DNA of 64,000 nucleotides. Origin: UBA940 sp045613745. Lineage in GTDB: Bacteria > Bacteroidota > Bacteroidia > Bacteroidales > Rikenellaceae. Position numbers and translations under genes: made by a program. Every line of letters begins with the position of its first letter. Position 1 is the stretch's first letter. The notes under the pieces were generated by a model that saw only the letters and a list, made by a program, of their open reading frames with translations, was not told the origin of the DNA and did not search any database. Positions 54,981 to 63,982 of the stretch are shown here, in pieces. The stretch spans positions 109,098-173,097 of the forward strand of contig JAZLBP010000009.1 of the NCBI GenBank assembly GCA_045613745.1, given 5' to 3'.

Positions 54981-57900
54981 CTACTTCTTATTCTGCTCCA
55001 CCCACTTGCGAGCATTGACAAACGCCTCAATCCACGGAGTGATTTCGTCGCTCCAACGTTCGGTCGGATAATAACCACATTGCCACGGGAAGATAGTACG
55101 CTCGGGGTGAGGCATAATAGCCAAGTGACGACCATCTTTGCTTGCAACTGCAGCTACGTTATACGACGAGCCGTTGGGGTTGCCGGGATACTCTCCATAA
55201 GAGAATTTAGCCACTACATTGTACTCATCCTCCGACAACGGCAAGTGGAACTTACCCTCGCCGTGAGCGACCCAAGTACCAATCTTGAATCCGCTGAGCG
55301 AGCCAAACATCACACTTTGGTTGGTCGGGATGGTCAATGACACGAAGCTGCTTTCGAACTTGTGAGAGTCATTGTGCAACATCTTCGCCTTCTTGTCGGC
55401 AGGGTGCTCGGGGTTGATCAAGCCAAGCTCAATCATCAACTGGCAACCATTACATACGCCGAGCGACAAGGTGTCCTCACGAGCATAGAAGTTATCGAGA
55501 GCAGCCTTTGCTTTCGGGTTGTAAAGGAAGGCGCCAGCCCATCCCTTTGCCGAGCCGAGAACGTCGGAGTTCGAGAAGCCACCGCAGAATGCGATAACAT
55601 TCACATCCTCCAAAGTTTCGCGTCCGCTAATCAGGTCGGTCATAGTTACGTCCTTCACATCGAAGCCTGCCAACCAGAATGCGTAAGCCATCTCGCGCTC
55701 AGAGTTGGTACCCTTCTCACGGATAACGGCAGCCTTAATGCCGCTTGCCTCGCGACGGTCGGGATTCAATCCGTATTGAGCCAACTTGCCACTGAACTCG
55801 GAACCGAATACCAGTTCAAGCGGTTGTTGCTTGTAGTTCTCGAAACGTTTTTCGGCACAGCCGTGGAAACTTTGCTTGCGATCAAGCAGATAAGAGGTAG
55901 TGTACCACACATCGCGCAAGTGGTCGATAGCGAACTCATAGGTTGCACCCTCTTTAGCTACGACAATGCGACGGTCCTCGGTCGGAGTACCAATTTTCAG
56001 GTAACCCACACCTGCGTTGTCCAGAATTTGGATTGCAGCAGCAGCGTTTTCGTCGGATACTTGGATAACCACGCTCGGGTTCTCGGCAAATAGGGCTTTA
56101 ACCACATCTGCACCTTGGAACTTATCGAGGTTGATTTCCATACCGCCTTTGGTGTTAGCAAAGCACATTTCAAGCAGAGTGGTAATCAAACCACCGGCCG
56201 ACACGTCGTGACCTGCCATAACAAGACCTTCGTTCACCAGCTGCTGGATAGCCAAGAATGCTTTGCGGAAATACTCAGGATTCTTGACAGTCGGAACATC
56301 GCTACCTACCTTATTCAACGATTGGGCAAATGCCGAGCCACCCAACTGGAGTGCGTCAGACGAGAAGTCGATGTAATAGATGCCGCTCTTCGCGTTGTTC
56401 TTCATCACAGGCGAAACAATCTTCTTGATGTCCGAGACCTCGCCACCGGCAGATACGATAACGGTACCGGGGCTGACAATCTTCTCGCCATCAGGATATT
56501 TTTGAGTCATCGACAACGAGTCTTTTCCTGTCGGCACGTTGATTTGCAATGCGCAACAGAAATCCGACAACGCCTTCACAGCTTTGAACAAGCGTGCGTC
56601 CTCGCCCTCTTGTGCACGGCAAGGCCACATCCAGTTTGCCGACAACGATACGCTGGCCAAACCATCAGCCAAAGGAGCCCAAACCAAGTTGGTCAACGAC
56701 TCGCTAACAGCCAATACCGAACCTGCCTCGGGGTTAGCCAAAGCTGCTTGAGGCGCGTGGCCGATAGCAGTAGCAATACCCTTGTTGCCGCGGTAATCCA
56801 AAGTCACAGCACCGCAGTCGCTGAGAGGCAATTGCAACTCGCCTTGACATTGTTGGCGAGCCACACGGCCTGTCACACAGCGGTCAACCTTGTTGGTCAA
56901 CCAGTCTTTACAAGCCACAGCCTCCAATTGGAGCACGCGTTCTACATATTCATTCAGTTGTGCTGCATCGTAAGTTGCAACATCGTATTTACGCTCTACG
57001 GTCTTATCAACCATATAGGTCTTAGGCGAAGAGCCAAACATTTGATCTACGGCCAAGTCAAACGGACGAACACCATCGGCTTGTTCAAAAGCAAAGCGAT
57101 GGTCGCCTGTGGTCTCGCCGACAGTGTACATCGGAGCGCGTTCGCGTTCCGCGATTTTGCGTACACGTTCGATAGCCTTCTCGTCGATGAGCAGGCCCAT
57201 ACGCTCTTGGCTCTCGTTGGCGATAATCTCTTTGGCCGACAAAGTTTCGTCGCCAATAGGCAGTTTGTCCATATGAATCAAACCTCCGCAATCCTCAACC
57301 AGCTCCGACAAGCAGTTTACGTGACCTGCCGAGCCGTGGTCGTGAATCGAAACGATGGGGTTCTCATCCTCCTCGCAAAGTGCGCGAACAACGTTGTATG
57401 CACGTTTTTGCATCTCTGCATTGGCACGTTGCACAGCGTTGAGCTCGATACCCGACGAGTAGCGGCCAGTCTCTACCGAAGAAACCGAGCCACCACCAAG
57501 ACCGATACGATAGTTATCACCACCGACAACAACTACTTTATTGCCGGCTTCGGGTGTACCCTTCAAGCAATCACGTTGAGTACCATAACCTACACCACCG
57601 GCAAGCATAATAACCTTGTCGAAAGCATACTTCTCGTTATTTTCTTGATGCTCGAAAGTGAGGACCGAACCACTAATCAGCGGTTGACCGAACTTGTTAC
57701 CGAAGTCCGATGCACCGTTCGATGCCTTAATCAGGATTTGCTCGGGAGTTTGGTACAACCATTTGCGAGCAGGAAGAGCCTCTTCCCAATCACGACTCTC
57801 TTGGATACGAGGATACGAGGTCATATACACAGCAGTACCTGCGATAGGCCAAGAGCCCTTACCACCACCCATACGGTCACGGATTTCGCCACCAGTACCA

Positions 57901-58688
57901 GTTGATGCACCATTAAACGGCTCTACGGTGGTGGGGAAGTTGTGGGTTTCGGCCTTCAACGAGATAACCGATTTCACGTTCTTGATAACGAAGTAATCGG
58001 CTGTCGAGTGGTCGCGCGGAGCAAACTGCTCGATTTCGGGACCTTCGGCAAAAGCCACATTATCTTTGTATGCCGAGATAATCTTGTTGGGGTTTTCACG
58101 AGTGGTCTTCTTGATCATTTGGAACAACGAAGACTCCATCTCAACGCCATCAATCACGAATGTACCACCGAAGATTTTGTGACGGCAGTGCTCCGAGTTG
58201 ATTTGCGCGAAACCAAACACCTCCGAGTCGGTAAGTTTACGTCCCAGGTCGGTCTCTACTTTCTTCAAGTAGTCCATCTCCTCTTTCGAGAGGGCCAGAC
58301 CTTCCTTCTCGTTGTACTCTTCCAGATTCTCGATATAGATGATAGGCTGGGGTTTGATGTCAATAGTGAAGATGTCTTGGTCAAGACCCTTGTACAGACG
58401 TTGCAACATAGGGTCGTATTCCGCGTTCTCATCCTTCACGGGGAAGTACTCCTCGACACGAAGAATACCCTCCAAGCCCATATTTTGGGTAATTTCTACG
58501 GCGTTGGTGCTCCACGGAGTAATCATCTCGCGACGCGGGCCAACGAAGTAGCCTTGCAAATTCTCTTGGTTTTCCACTGTGGCTTCACCATAAAGCCAAC
58601 ACAATTTTTGAATATCAGCAGCAGATAACTCGTTTTTGACCGCTGTTGCTATTACATTATTTAATGGAGTTCGAAAAAATAGAATCAT
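54981..58688 (-). CDS. purL: Phosphoribosylformylglycinamidine synthase (large fused form)
   Basis: Fourth purine step, forming FGAM with glutamine and ATP. A 1235-residue fused protein of the proteobacterial/eukaryotic type: an N-terminal linker with 'FGFAQINSEHCRHKIF' (about 161-176), ATP/FGAR domain with 'KAETHNFPTTV', 'GGEIRDRMG', a second half with 'GKDSLSMTQ', and a C-terminal glutaminase with 'FCGGFSNSDVLGSAKGWA', nucleophile in 'GVCNGCQLM' and 'PHPERTIFP'. It has a short gap (2 bp) to purH. Confidence is very high from motif order and length. Confidence 0.97.
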   Translation of the reverse strand: MILFFRTPLNNVIATAVKNELSAADIQKLCWLYGEATVENQENLQGYFVGPRREMITPWSTNAVEITQNMGLEGILRVEEYFPVKDENAEYDPMLQRLYKGLDQDIFTIDIKPQPIIYIENLEEYNEKEGLALSKEEMDYLKKVETDLGRKLTDSEVFGFAQINSEHCRHKIFGGTFVIDGVEMESSLFQMIKKTTRENPNKIISAYKDNVAFAEGPEIEQFAPRDHSTADYFVIKNVKSVISLKAETHNFPTTVEPFNGASTGTGGEIRDRMGGGKGSWPIAGTAVYMTSYPRIQESRDWEEALPARKWLYQTPEQILIKASNGASDFGNKFGQPLISGSVLTFEHQENNEKYAFDKVIMLAGGVGYGTQRDCLKGTPEAGNKVVVVGGDNYRIGLGGGSVSSVETGRYSSGIELNAVQRANAEMQKRAYNVVRALCEEDENPIVSIHDHGSAGHVNCLSELVEDCGGLIHMDKLPIGDETLSAKEIIANESQERMGLLIDEKAIERVRKIAERERAPMYTVGETTGDHRFAFEQADGVRPFDLAVDQMFGSSPKTYMVDKTVERKYDVATYDAAQLNEYVERVLQLEAVACKDWLTNKVDRCVTGRVARQQCQGELQLPLSDCGAVTLDYRGNKGIATAIGHAPQAALANPEAGSVLAVSESLTNLVWAPLADGLASVSLSANWMWPCRAQEGEDARLFKAVKALSDFCCALQINVPTGKDSLSMTQKYPDGEKIVSPGTVIVSAGGEVSDIKKIVSPVMKNNAKSGIYYIDFSSDALQLGGSAFAQSLNKVGSDVPTVKNPEYFRKAFLAIQQLVNEGLVMAGHDVSAGGLITTLLEMCFANTKGGMEINLDKFQGADVVKALFAENPSVVIQVSDENAAAAIQILDNAGVGYLKIGTPTEDRRIVVAKEGATYEFAIDHLRDVWYTTSYLLDRKQSFHGCAEKRFENYKQQPLELVFGSEFSGKLAQYGLNPDRREASGIKAAVIREKGTNSEREMAYAFWLAGFDVKDVTMTDLISGRETLEDVNVIAFCGGFSNSDVLGSAKGWAGAFLYNPKAKAALDNFYAREDTLSLGVCNGCQLMIELGLINPEHPADKKAKMLHNDSHKFESSFVSLTIPTNQSVMFGSLSGFKIGTWVAHGEGKFHLPLSEDEYNVVAKFSYGEYPGNPNGSSYNVAAVASKDGRHLAIMPHPERTIFPWQCGYYPTERWSDEITPWIEAFVNARKWVEQNKK

Positions 58689-58690
58689 AA

Positions 58691-60220
58691 TTAATGTTTA
58701 AAGTGGCGCATGCCGGTACACAACATAGTAATTCCGTATTCGTTTGCTTTGTTGACAGAGTCCTCGTCGCGGACACTACCACCAGGTTGCACAATGGCGG
58801 TCACGCCATATTGCGATGCCAGGGTCACAGTGTCGTCGAAGGGGAAGAAGCCATCCGAAGCCAAGACCAAACCTTCGGTGAAACCTGCGGCTTGTGCCTG
58901 TTTCAATGCGATTTCGGCAGAACCTACACGGTTCATCTGGCCTGCACCAACACCGATAGTCTTGCCATCCTTAACAACAACGATTGCATTCGATTTAACG
59001 TGTTTCACAATTCTCCAACCGAAGTTAAGGTCAACGATTTGCTCGGCAGTAGGTTTGGTTTCGGTAGCACACATCTCTGCAGTTACTTCGATAGTCTTCT
59101 TATCAAGGTCTTGAACCAGCAGACCGCCGTTAACGCTTACATATTGGTCAACTACGGTGTCGTCCTTCGACATATCCACTTGCAGCAGACGGAGGTTCTT
59201 TTTAGTGCAAAGCACCTCCAAAGCGCCTTCCGAGAACGAGGGAGCCATAATGATTTCCAAGAAGATGGGTTTCATCAACTCGGCAACTTCGCGAGTCACC
59301 TCACGGTTTACGGCTACGATACCGCCGAAGATGCTGACCTTGTCGGCCTCATATGCTTTGGTCCAAGCCTCAACTACATCGGCGCCGATAGCTGCACCAC
59401 AGGGGTTCATATGTTTCAGGCCAACGCAGAAAGGCTCGTCAAACTCACGCGCGATGCACAATGCGGCATTTGCGTCTTGAATATTGTTGTACGAAAGCTC
59501 TTTGCCGTTGAGCTGTTTTGCATTAGCCAACGAGTATGCACCCACCTCTGCTTTGCTATAGAATTTAGCCTCTTGGTGGGGGTTCTCGCCATAACGCAGG
59601 CTTTGAACCAGGTCGAACTCCAAGAACAGTTTCTCGTTCAAACCTGCAGCCTTACGCATATAGGTTGCAATCATCGAATCGTACTCAGCAGTGTGGGTAT
59701 AAGCCTTGGCCGAAAGTTGCAGACGAGTTTGTACGGTGGTATTGCCCGAAGCCTTGATCTCGTCAATGATTTGTGCATAGTCGGCAGGATCGCACACAAC
59801 AGTAACATCCTTATAGTTCTTTGCAGCAGAACGCAACATAGAAGGACCGCCAATATCGATATTCTCAATAGCATCCTCCATAGTTACATCGGGTTTGGCA
59901 ATAGTTTGACGGAACGGATAGAGGTTAACACAAACCATATCGATAAATTCGATTTGGTTCTCCTTCAAGGCAGCCAAATGGCTCTCGTCATCACGGCGAG
60001 CCAACAAACCGCCGTGAACCTTGGGGTGCAGGGTCTTCACACGACCATCGCAGATTTCGGGGAAGCCAGTCACATCACTAATGTTAATTACCTCCAATCC
60101 GCTGTCGCGAAGAAGTTTCATCGTACCGCCGGTTGCAATAATTTCCCAGCCTAAAGAACGGAGTTGTTGTGCAAATTCCACAACTCCCGTCTTGTCGCTT
60201 ACGCTAATAAGTGCTCTCAT
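58691..60220 (-). CDS. purH: Bifunctional AICAR transformylase / IMP cyclohydrolase
   Basis: Last two steps to IMP. The 509-residue protein starts 'MRALISVSDKTGVVEFAQQL' (cyclohydrolase domain, with 'ATGGTMKLL' and 'GRVKTLHPKVHGG'). The transformylase domain follows from about residue 200 with 'LRYGENPHQEAKFY', 'KHMNPCGAA' and the C-terminal 'SDGFFPFDD' and 'QPGGSVRDE'. It lies 21 bp downstream of the purF-like gene. Confidence 0.97.
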   Translation of the reverse strand: MRALISVSDKTGVVEFAQQLRSLGWEIIATGGTMKLLRDSGLEVINISDVTGFPEICDGRVKTLHPKVHGGLLARRDDESHLAALKENQIEFIDMVCVNLYPFRQTIAKPDVTMEDAIENIDIGGPSMLRSAAKNYKDVTVVCDPADYAQIIDEIKASGNTTVQTRLQLSAKAYTHTAEYDSMIATYMRKAAGLNEKLFLEFDLVQSLRYGENPHQEAKFYSKAEVGAYSLANAKQLNGKELSYNNIQDANAALCIAREFDEPFCVGLKHMNPCGAAIGADVVEAWTKAYEADKVSIFGGIVAVNREVTREVAELMKPIFLEIIMAPSFSEGALEVLCTKKNLRLLQVDMSKDDTVVDQYVSVNGGLLVQDLDKKTIEVTAEMCATETKPTAEQIVDLNFGWRIVKHVKSNAIVVVKDGKTIGVGAGQMNRVGSAEIALKQAQAAGFTEGLVLASDGFFPFDDTVTLASQYGVTAIVQPGGSVRDEDSVNKANEYGITMLCTGMRHFKH

Positions 60221-60241
60221 ATGTTCGTAAATTAATTAAGA

Positions 60242-61663
60242 TTATTCGGTATAACTGCTATTGTCCCAGCAATGGGTACACAACTCACATTTCGGCAAGC
60301 CAATCGATTTCACAAGGTCATCAAGGCGTTGGAATTTGAGCGAGGTGAGCTGCAAGTGCTTACGCATAATTTCGACCATCTCCTTATGCTTCTCACCATC
60401 AGGATCGATGTATTTCATACATGTCTCGTCGGTAAGGTTGTCGGTGCCCTCCATATCTCGGATAATTCTACGAGCGTAGAGGTCATAAGTACTGCGCGAA
60501 GTCGAGAAGTTCAGGAATCGGCAAGGGAAAATCAACGGCGGACAAGCAATACGCATATGAATCTCCTTGATGCCTGCATCATAAAGTTTGACAATATTGT
60601 CTTTCAGTTGGGTGCCTCGCACGATAGAGTCGTCCATAAACACCACTCGTTGGCCGTTTGTCAGTTTCTCGTTCGGGAGGAGCTTCATTTTGGCCACCAA
60701 ATCCCTCATCTTTTGGTTTTGGGGCATAAAGCTTCTCGGCCAAGTAGGAGTATATTTCACAAAGGGGCGTTTATAAGGTACGGCCTTCTGGTTGGCATAA
60801 CCGATGGCATGTCCGATACCCGAATCAGGGATACCTGCGGCATAGTCGATTTCGAGGTCGGTATCGTGTTTAGCCATAGCGGCACCACTATCGTATCGTG
60901 CATCCTCAACATTGATACCCTCGTACCAAGCCGAAGGATAGCCATAATAGACCCAAAGGAACGAGCACACCTGTTTGCGGCATCCCGGAGGGGTAACCTC
61001 ACGAACGCCATCCGCGCTCATCTGTACAATCTCGCCAGGACCAAGATCTCTCACAAAGCTATAACCCAAGTTGGTGTAACTGGAGCTCTCGCTTGCACAA
61101 ACATAGCCCTTGTCGTTTTTACCTATCGAGATGGGAGTTCGACCGAACTTGTCGCGAGCAGCATAGATAGCGTGGTCGGTGAGAACAAGCATAGAGCACG
61201 AACCTTTGACATTGTTTTGCACGTACTCAATACCCTCCTTAATCGAATTACCCATACCAATAAGCATAGCAACCAACTCTGTGGCATTGATGTCCGAACT
61301 CGAAAGTTCTGCGAAGTGCATACGTTGGCTCAACATCTTTTCGGTAAGTTCTTCGATATTCTCAATGCGAGCAACCGTTACAACCGCATATCTTCCCAAG
61401 TGCGAAGTGATGGTGATAGGTTGAGACTCACAGTCCGAAATAACACCTATACCCATTTGCGAGTCGCCAAATTTAGGCAGCTCATCCTCGAATTTATTTC
61501 TGAAATATCCATTCTCCAACGAATGAATCGAACGGACAAACTTCGAACCATTATAGAATGCCATACCTGCACGCTTGGTGCCCAAATGCGAATGATAGTC
61601 AGTTCCATAGAACACATCATTTACACATTCTTGACGTGATACACATCCAAAAAATCCTGACAT
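60242..61663 (-). CDS. PurF-like amidophosphoribosyltransferase without the N-terminal Cys nucleophile
   Basis: A 473-residue Ntn-hydrolase/PRTase protein. The usual M-C-G-I-F-G start is 'MSGFFGC': Ser replaces the nucleophile Cys2, and a Cys appears at 7. Other glutaminase-domain landmarks remain in altered form ('HSHLGTKRAGM', 'NATELVAML', 'KFGRTPISIG'). The PRPP loop 'VVFMDDSIVRGTQ' (about 342-354) and the B. subtilis-type Fe-S Cys residues are kept ('ACPPLIFPC', then C-E-L-C-T-H-C at about 460-466). Position between purM and purH argues for phosphoribosylamine synthesis, perhaps with free ammonia. Family membership is sure; the activity is inferred. Confidence 0.85.
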   Translation of the reverse strand: MSGFFGCVSRQECVNDVFYGTDYHSHLGTKRAGMAFYNGSKFVRSIHSLENGYFRNKFEDELPKFGDSQMGIGVISDCESQPITITSHLGRYAVVTVARIENIEELTEKMLSQRMHFAELSSSDINATELVAMLIGMGNSIKEGIEYVQNNVKGSCSMLVLTDHAIYAARDKFGRTPISIGKNDKGYVCASESSSYTNLGYSFVRDLGPGEIVQMSADGVREVTPPGCRKQVCSFLWVYYGYPSAWYEGINVEDARYDSGAAMAKHDTDLEIDYAAGIPDSGIGHAIGYANQKAVPYKRPFVKYTPTWPRSFMPQNQKMRDLVAKMKLLPNEKLTNGQRVVFMDDSIVRGTQLKDNIVKLYDAGIKEIHMRIACPPLIFPCRFLNFSTSRSTYDLYARRIIRDMEGTDNLTDETCMKYIDPDGEKHKEMVEIMRKHLQLTSLKFQRLDDLVKSIGLPKCELCTHCWDNSSYTE

Positions 61664-61718
61664 AAGTTATTGTAATTTATTGTATTTAATTGACATATTA
61701 ATATTCAAACCTGTTTGC

Positions 61719-61755
61719 GAAAAAGTGCACTACATTTGCTTGCAGCACACTTTTC
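61719..61755 (-). terminator. Hairpin between purM and the purF-like gene (possible attenuator)
   Basis: GAAAAAGTG (61719-61727) pairs imperfectly with CACTTTTC (61748-61755) just downstream of the purM stop. On the minus strand a short T-run (TTTTTC) follows within the stem's 3' arm. It could partly end the purM transcript before the purF-like gene, or simply protect the mRNA. Confidence 0.35.
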
Positions 61756-61763
61756 ACGCCTAC

Positions 61764-62939
61764 CTATTCATAGGTAAACTCACCATATTCCGAGCGTATA
61801 ATCAGCTCTTTTTGTCCACCACTCTCCTCGATGCGTCCAACGACCTGGGCCTCGATGCCGAAGCTTCTCGAAATAGCAATGACCTCGTCTGCGTATTCAG
61901 GCGCAAGATACACCTCTAAACGATGGCCCATATTGAACACTTTATACATCTCGCTCCAATCCGTCTGACTTTGCTCTTGGATAGTCTTGAACAACGGAGG
62001 AACGGGGAATAAGTTATCTTTAACAACGCGGCAGTTGTCGCCGACAAAATGAAGCACTTTGGTTTGTGCGCCACCCGAGCAGTGTACCATACCGTGAATC
62101 TTCGGGCGGAGCGCATCGAGCAGTTTCTTCACAACGGGAGCATAAGTACGGGTTGGCGAAAGAACCAACTTACCGGCATCGAGAGGAGAACCCTCCACTG
62201 CATCGGTCAATTTCAAGCCACCGCTATAAACGAGCTCTTCGGGCACACTCTTATCGTAACTCTCCGGATACTTCTCGGCGAGATACTTTGCAAAAACATC
62301 GTGACGGGCGCTAGTCAAGCCATTGCTACCCATACCGCCATTGTACTCCTTCTCGTATGTTGCCTGACCATAAGAGGCCAAACCTACGATTACATCACCC
62401 GGACGGATATTCGCATTATTAATCACATCGCTGCGTTTCATACGACACGTAACCGTAGAGTCAACGATTATGGTGCGCACCAAATCGCCCACATCGGCAG
62501 TCTCGCCACCTGTTGCATATACGCCAACGCCCATCTCACGGAGCTCCGCAAGCAGTTCGTCCGTACCGCTGATGATAGCCGAAATTACCTCTCCCGGAAC
62601 AAGTAGTTTGTTACGGCCGATGGTCGATGAAACAAGGATATTATCTACCGCACCCACACACAGGAGGTCGTCAATATTCATAATGAGCGCATCCTGAGCG
62701 ATACCTTTCCAGACGCTCAAGTCGCCAGTCTCTTTCCAATAAAGATAAGCGAGAGAAGATTTAGTTCCTGCACCATCGGCATGCATAATATTGCAATATT
62801 CAGGATCACCACCCAAAATATCAGGAATAATTTTACAGAAAGCTTGCGGGAAAATACCCTTATCGATATTCTTGATAGCGTTGTGTACATCTTCTTTTGA
62901 TGCCGAAACGCCACGTTGCATATACCTTTGGTTGCTCAT
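61764..62939 (-). CDS. purM: Phosphoribosylformylglycinamidine cyclo-ligase
   Basis: Fifth purine step, ATP-dependent closure of FGAM to AIR. A 391-residue protein from 'MSNQRYMQRGVSASKED' (start 62939; in-frame ATGs at 62951 and 62966 exist, the latter lying before the expected transcription start). It has 'MHADGAGTKSSLAY' (about 51-64), 'DDLLCVGA', 'ATGGETADVGDLV' and 'GLASYGQATYEKEYNGGMGSNG' (split), 'HCSGGAQTKVLHF'. This longer PurM form is usual in Bacteroidota. First gene of the purine cluster. Confidence 0.95.
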   Translation of the reverse strand: MSNQRYMQRGVSASKEDVHNAIKNIDKGIFPQAFCKIIPDILGGDPEYCNIMHADGAGTKSSLAYLYWKETGDLSVWKGIAQDALIMNIDDLLCVGAVDNILVSSTIGRNKLLVPGEVISAIISGTDELLAELREMGVGVYATGGETADVGDLVRTIIVDSTVTCRMKRSDVINNANIRPGDVIVGLASYGQATYEKEYNGGMGSNGLTSARHDVFAKYLAEKYPESYDKSVPEELVYSGGLKLTDAVEGSPLDAGKLVLSPTRTYAPVVKKLLDALRPKIHGMVHCSGGAQTKVLHFVGDNCRVVKDNLFPVPPLFKTIQEQSQTDWSEMYKVFNMGHRLEVYLAPEYADEVIAISRSFGIEAQVVGRIEESGGQKELIIRSEYGEFTYE

Positions 62940-62967
62940 GAGTTTTGTCATTTTTGAATTGGCCATA

Positions 62968-62975
62968 CAAAAATA
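62968..62975 (-). promoter_or_regulatory. -7 element of purM
   Basis: The minus strand reads TATTTTTG, perfect TAnnTTTG, 28 nt before the ATG at 62939. No TTTG is seen at the standard -33 distance (nearest are 12 and 24 nt away). It supports the 62939 start over the more upstream ATG at 62966. Confidence 0.5.
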
Positions 62976-63071
62976 ATAATTTTCGCACAAAAACACATAC
63001 AAATAGGCCTTAAAATTGCGCATATCGGCATATTTTACTGCAAACGCCCTTAACACCGGCCTAAATAAAAG

Positions 63072-63097
63072 AAACCCGCTAAAAAATAGCGGGTTAT
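63072..63097 (-). terminator. Orphan rho-independent terminator upstream of purM
   Basis: A 9-bp perfect stem AACCCGCTA (63073-63081) / TAGCGGGTT (63087-63095) with an A-loop. On the minus strand it is followed by TTCTTTTATTTA; on the plus strand by ATTTT. No coding gene on the minus strand ends here, and no plus-strand gene leads into it, so it may end an unseen small RNA or a decayed gene. Confidence 0.7.
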
Positions 63098-63204
63098 TTT
63101 GATTCGGTATATTTCTTCAGCATTTAGCGTAACCCACCAAACGCCTACCACTTGCCACCACAAAAATCTACTTGCCGATGCAGAGTTTTTTTTAATGCCC
63201 ATTT

Positions 63205-63247
63205 AAAACTTTGTAAATATTTGTCTCATAATATATTACAAAGTTTT
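63205..63247. repeat. 12-bp perfect inverted repeat
   Basis: AAAACTTTGTAA (63205-63216) and TTACAAAGTTTT (63236-63247) with a 19-nt AT-rich spacer, whose ATAT edges extend the pairing with one bulge. It could fold as a hairpin on either strand or be a protein-binding site. Confidence 0.75.
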
Positions 63248-63428
63248 ACCGAAGGACAAAAGTTCGTTCGGGGGGACAAACAGGGGACTGCATTTCTGCA
63301 AAGAAACTAATAAAATCTGCGAAAACGTACTTTTTTTAGATTTTTTAGCATATTTGCATTTCGTTGCATGGTAAAATGGCCTTTAATTGGAGCTGAAATT
63401 GCACCTGCGATAGCTATTAATTTTAGTG

Positions 63429-63473
63429 GTTTAGTTTAGTCCAATGTATATATAGAATAGGAGTAAACTAAAC
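63429..63473. repeat. 10-bp perfect inverted repeat
   Basis: GTTTAGTTTA (63429-63438) and TAAACTAAAC (63464-63473) with a 25-nt spacer. No gene or promoter consensus is seen beside it. Confidence 0.65.
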
Positions 63474-63793
63474 TGCCTTTATCGCTAAATTTAAGAGGTC
63501 TTTTATAGCAGTGGCTTTACACTCCTTTCAAATGGGCTTTGTTCCTCTCATTTGCAGATGTTATGTGTTTCTTTATATCCGTCTACCTTTTAGCAGGAAT
63601 TTCTGAGAAGTGTTAAATCATACTCTTTTTGCTTCTCAAAAGAAGAGAGAGATTGGACTTTCATAGGTATGGTATACCATCTAATTTTTCTTTTCCAAAA
63701 CTTTTGTTTATTGAATCGCATACAATCATTTCAGAAGTTTGCTTCAATAACAGAGAGTTTCATTCTTTAATTCTTGGTGTCATTCTGAATTTT

Positions 63794-63875
63794 CTGTCCA
63801 CCTTTTTGTTTCTGTCTACTTTATTGAGCTTCTGTCCACCTTTTCTGTCTGCATTTTTGCTATAATGTCCACCAT
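63794..63875. repeat. Iterated TGTCCACC-type motifs (possible IS-end multiple terminal repeats)
   Basis: Four related motifs at short intervals: CTGTCCACCTTTTTG (63795-63809), CTGTCTACTTTATTG (63812-63826), CTGTCCACCTTTTCTG (63832-63847) and ATGTCCACCATC (63865-63876). Multiple imperfect repeats of this sort flank IS21-family elements, but no transposase lies inside the window, so this is a hypothesis only. Confidence 0.45.
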
Positions 63876-63902
63876 CTTCATAATTTAGCGTATCTTTTCA
63901 TT

Positions 63903-63982
63903 GTTTTGGGGTTCACTTTAGGGTTCATTTTGGGGTTCACTTTAGGGTTCATTTTGGGGTTCACTCTAAGTTTTGGGGTTCA
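63903..63982. repeat. Tandem repeat, 24-bp unit made of two 12-bp halves
   Basis: TTTTGGGGTTCA and CTTTAGGGTTCA alternate (three and two copies), followed by a broken unit and a final TTTTGGGGTTCA. The minus strand of part of it reads as N-P-K-M/V repeats with no start context. A minisatellite-like tract; it is cut by neither a gene nor the window end. Confidence 0.85.

Noticed and set aside
54878..55147. 89-codon minus-strand frame overlapping the purL 3' end
   Set aside because: Mostly a shadow of purL in another frame; the 30 residues beyond it look protein-like, but no start or homologous family is recognised.
56115..60154. Long plus-strand open frames opposite purL and purH
   Set aside because: Antisense shadows of well-supported purine genes, with no start context or domains.
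63205..63247. Inverted repeat as an invertible promoter (phase switch)
   Set aside because: The arms are 12 bp with only a 19-nt spacer, too small to hold a promoter; no recombinase gene is near.
63903..63982. CRISPR array
   Set aside because: Units are contiguous 12/24-bp repeats without unique spacers, and no cas genes are present.
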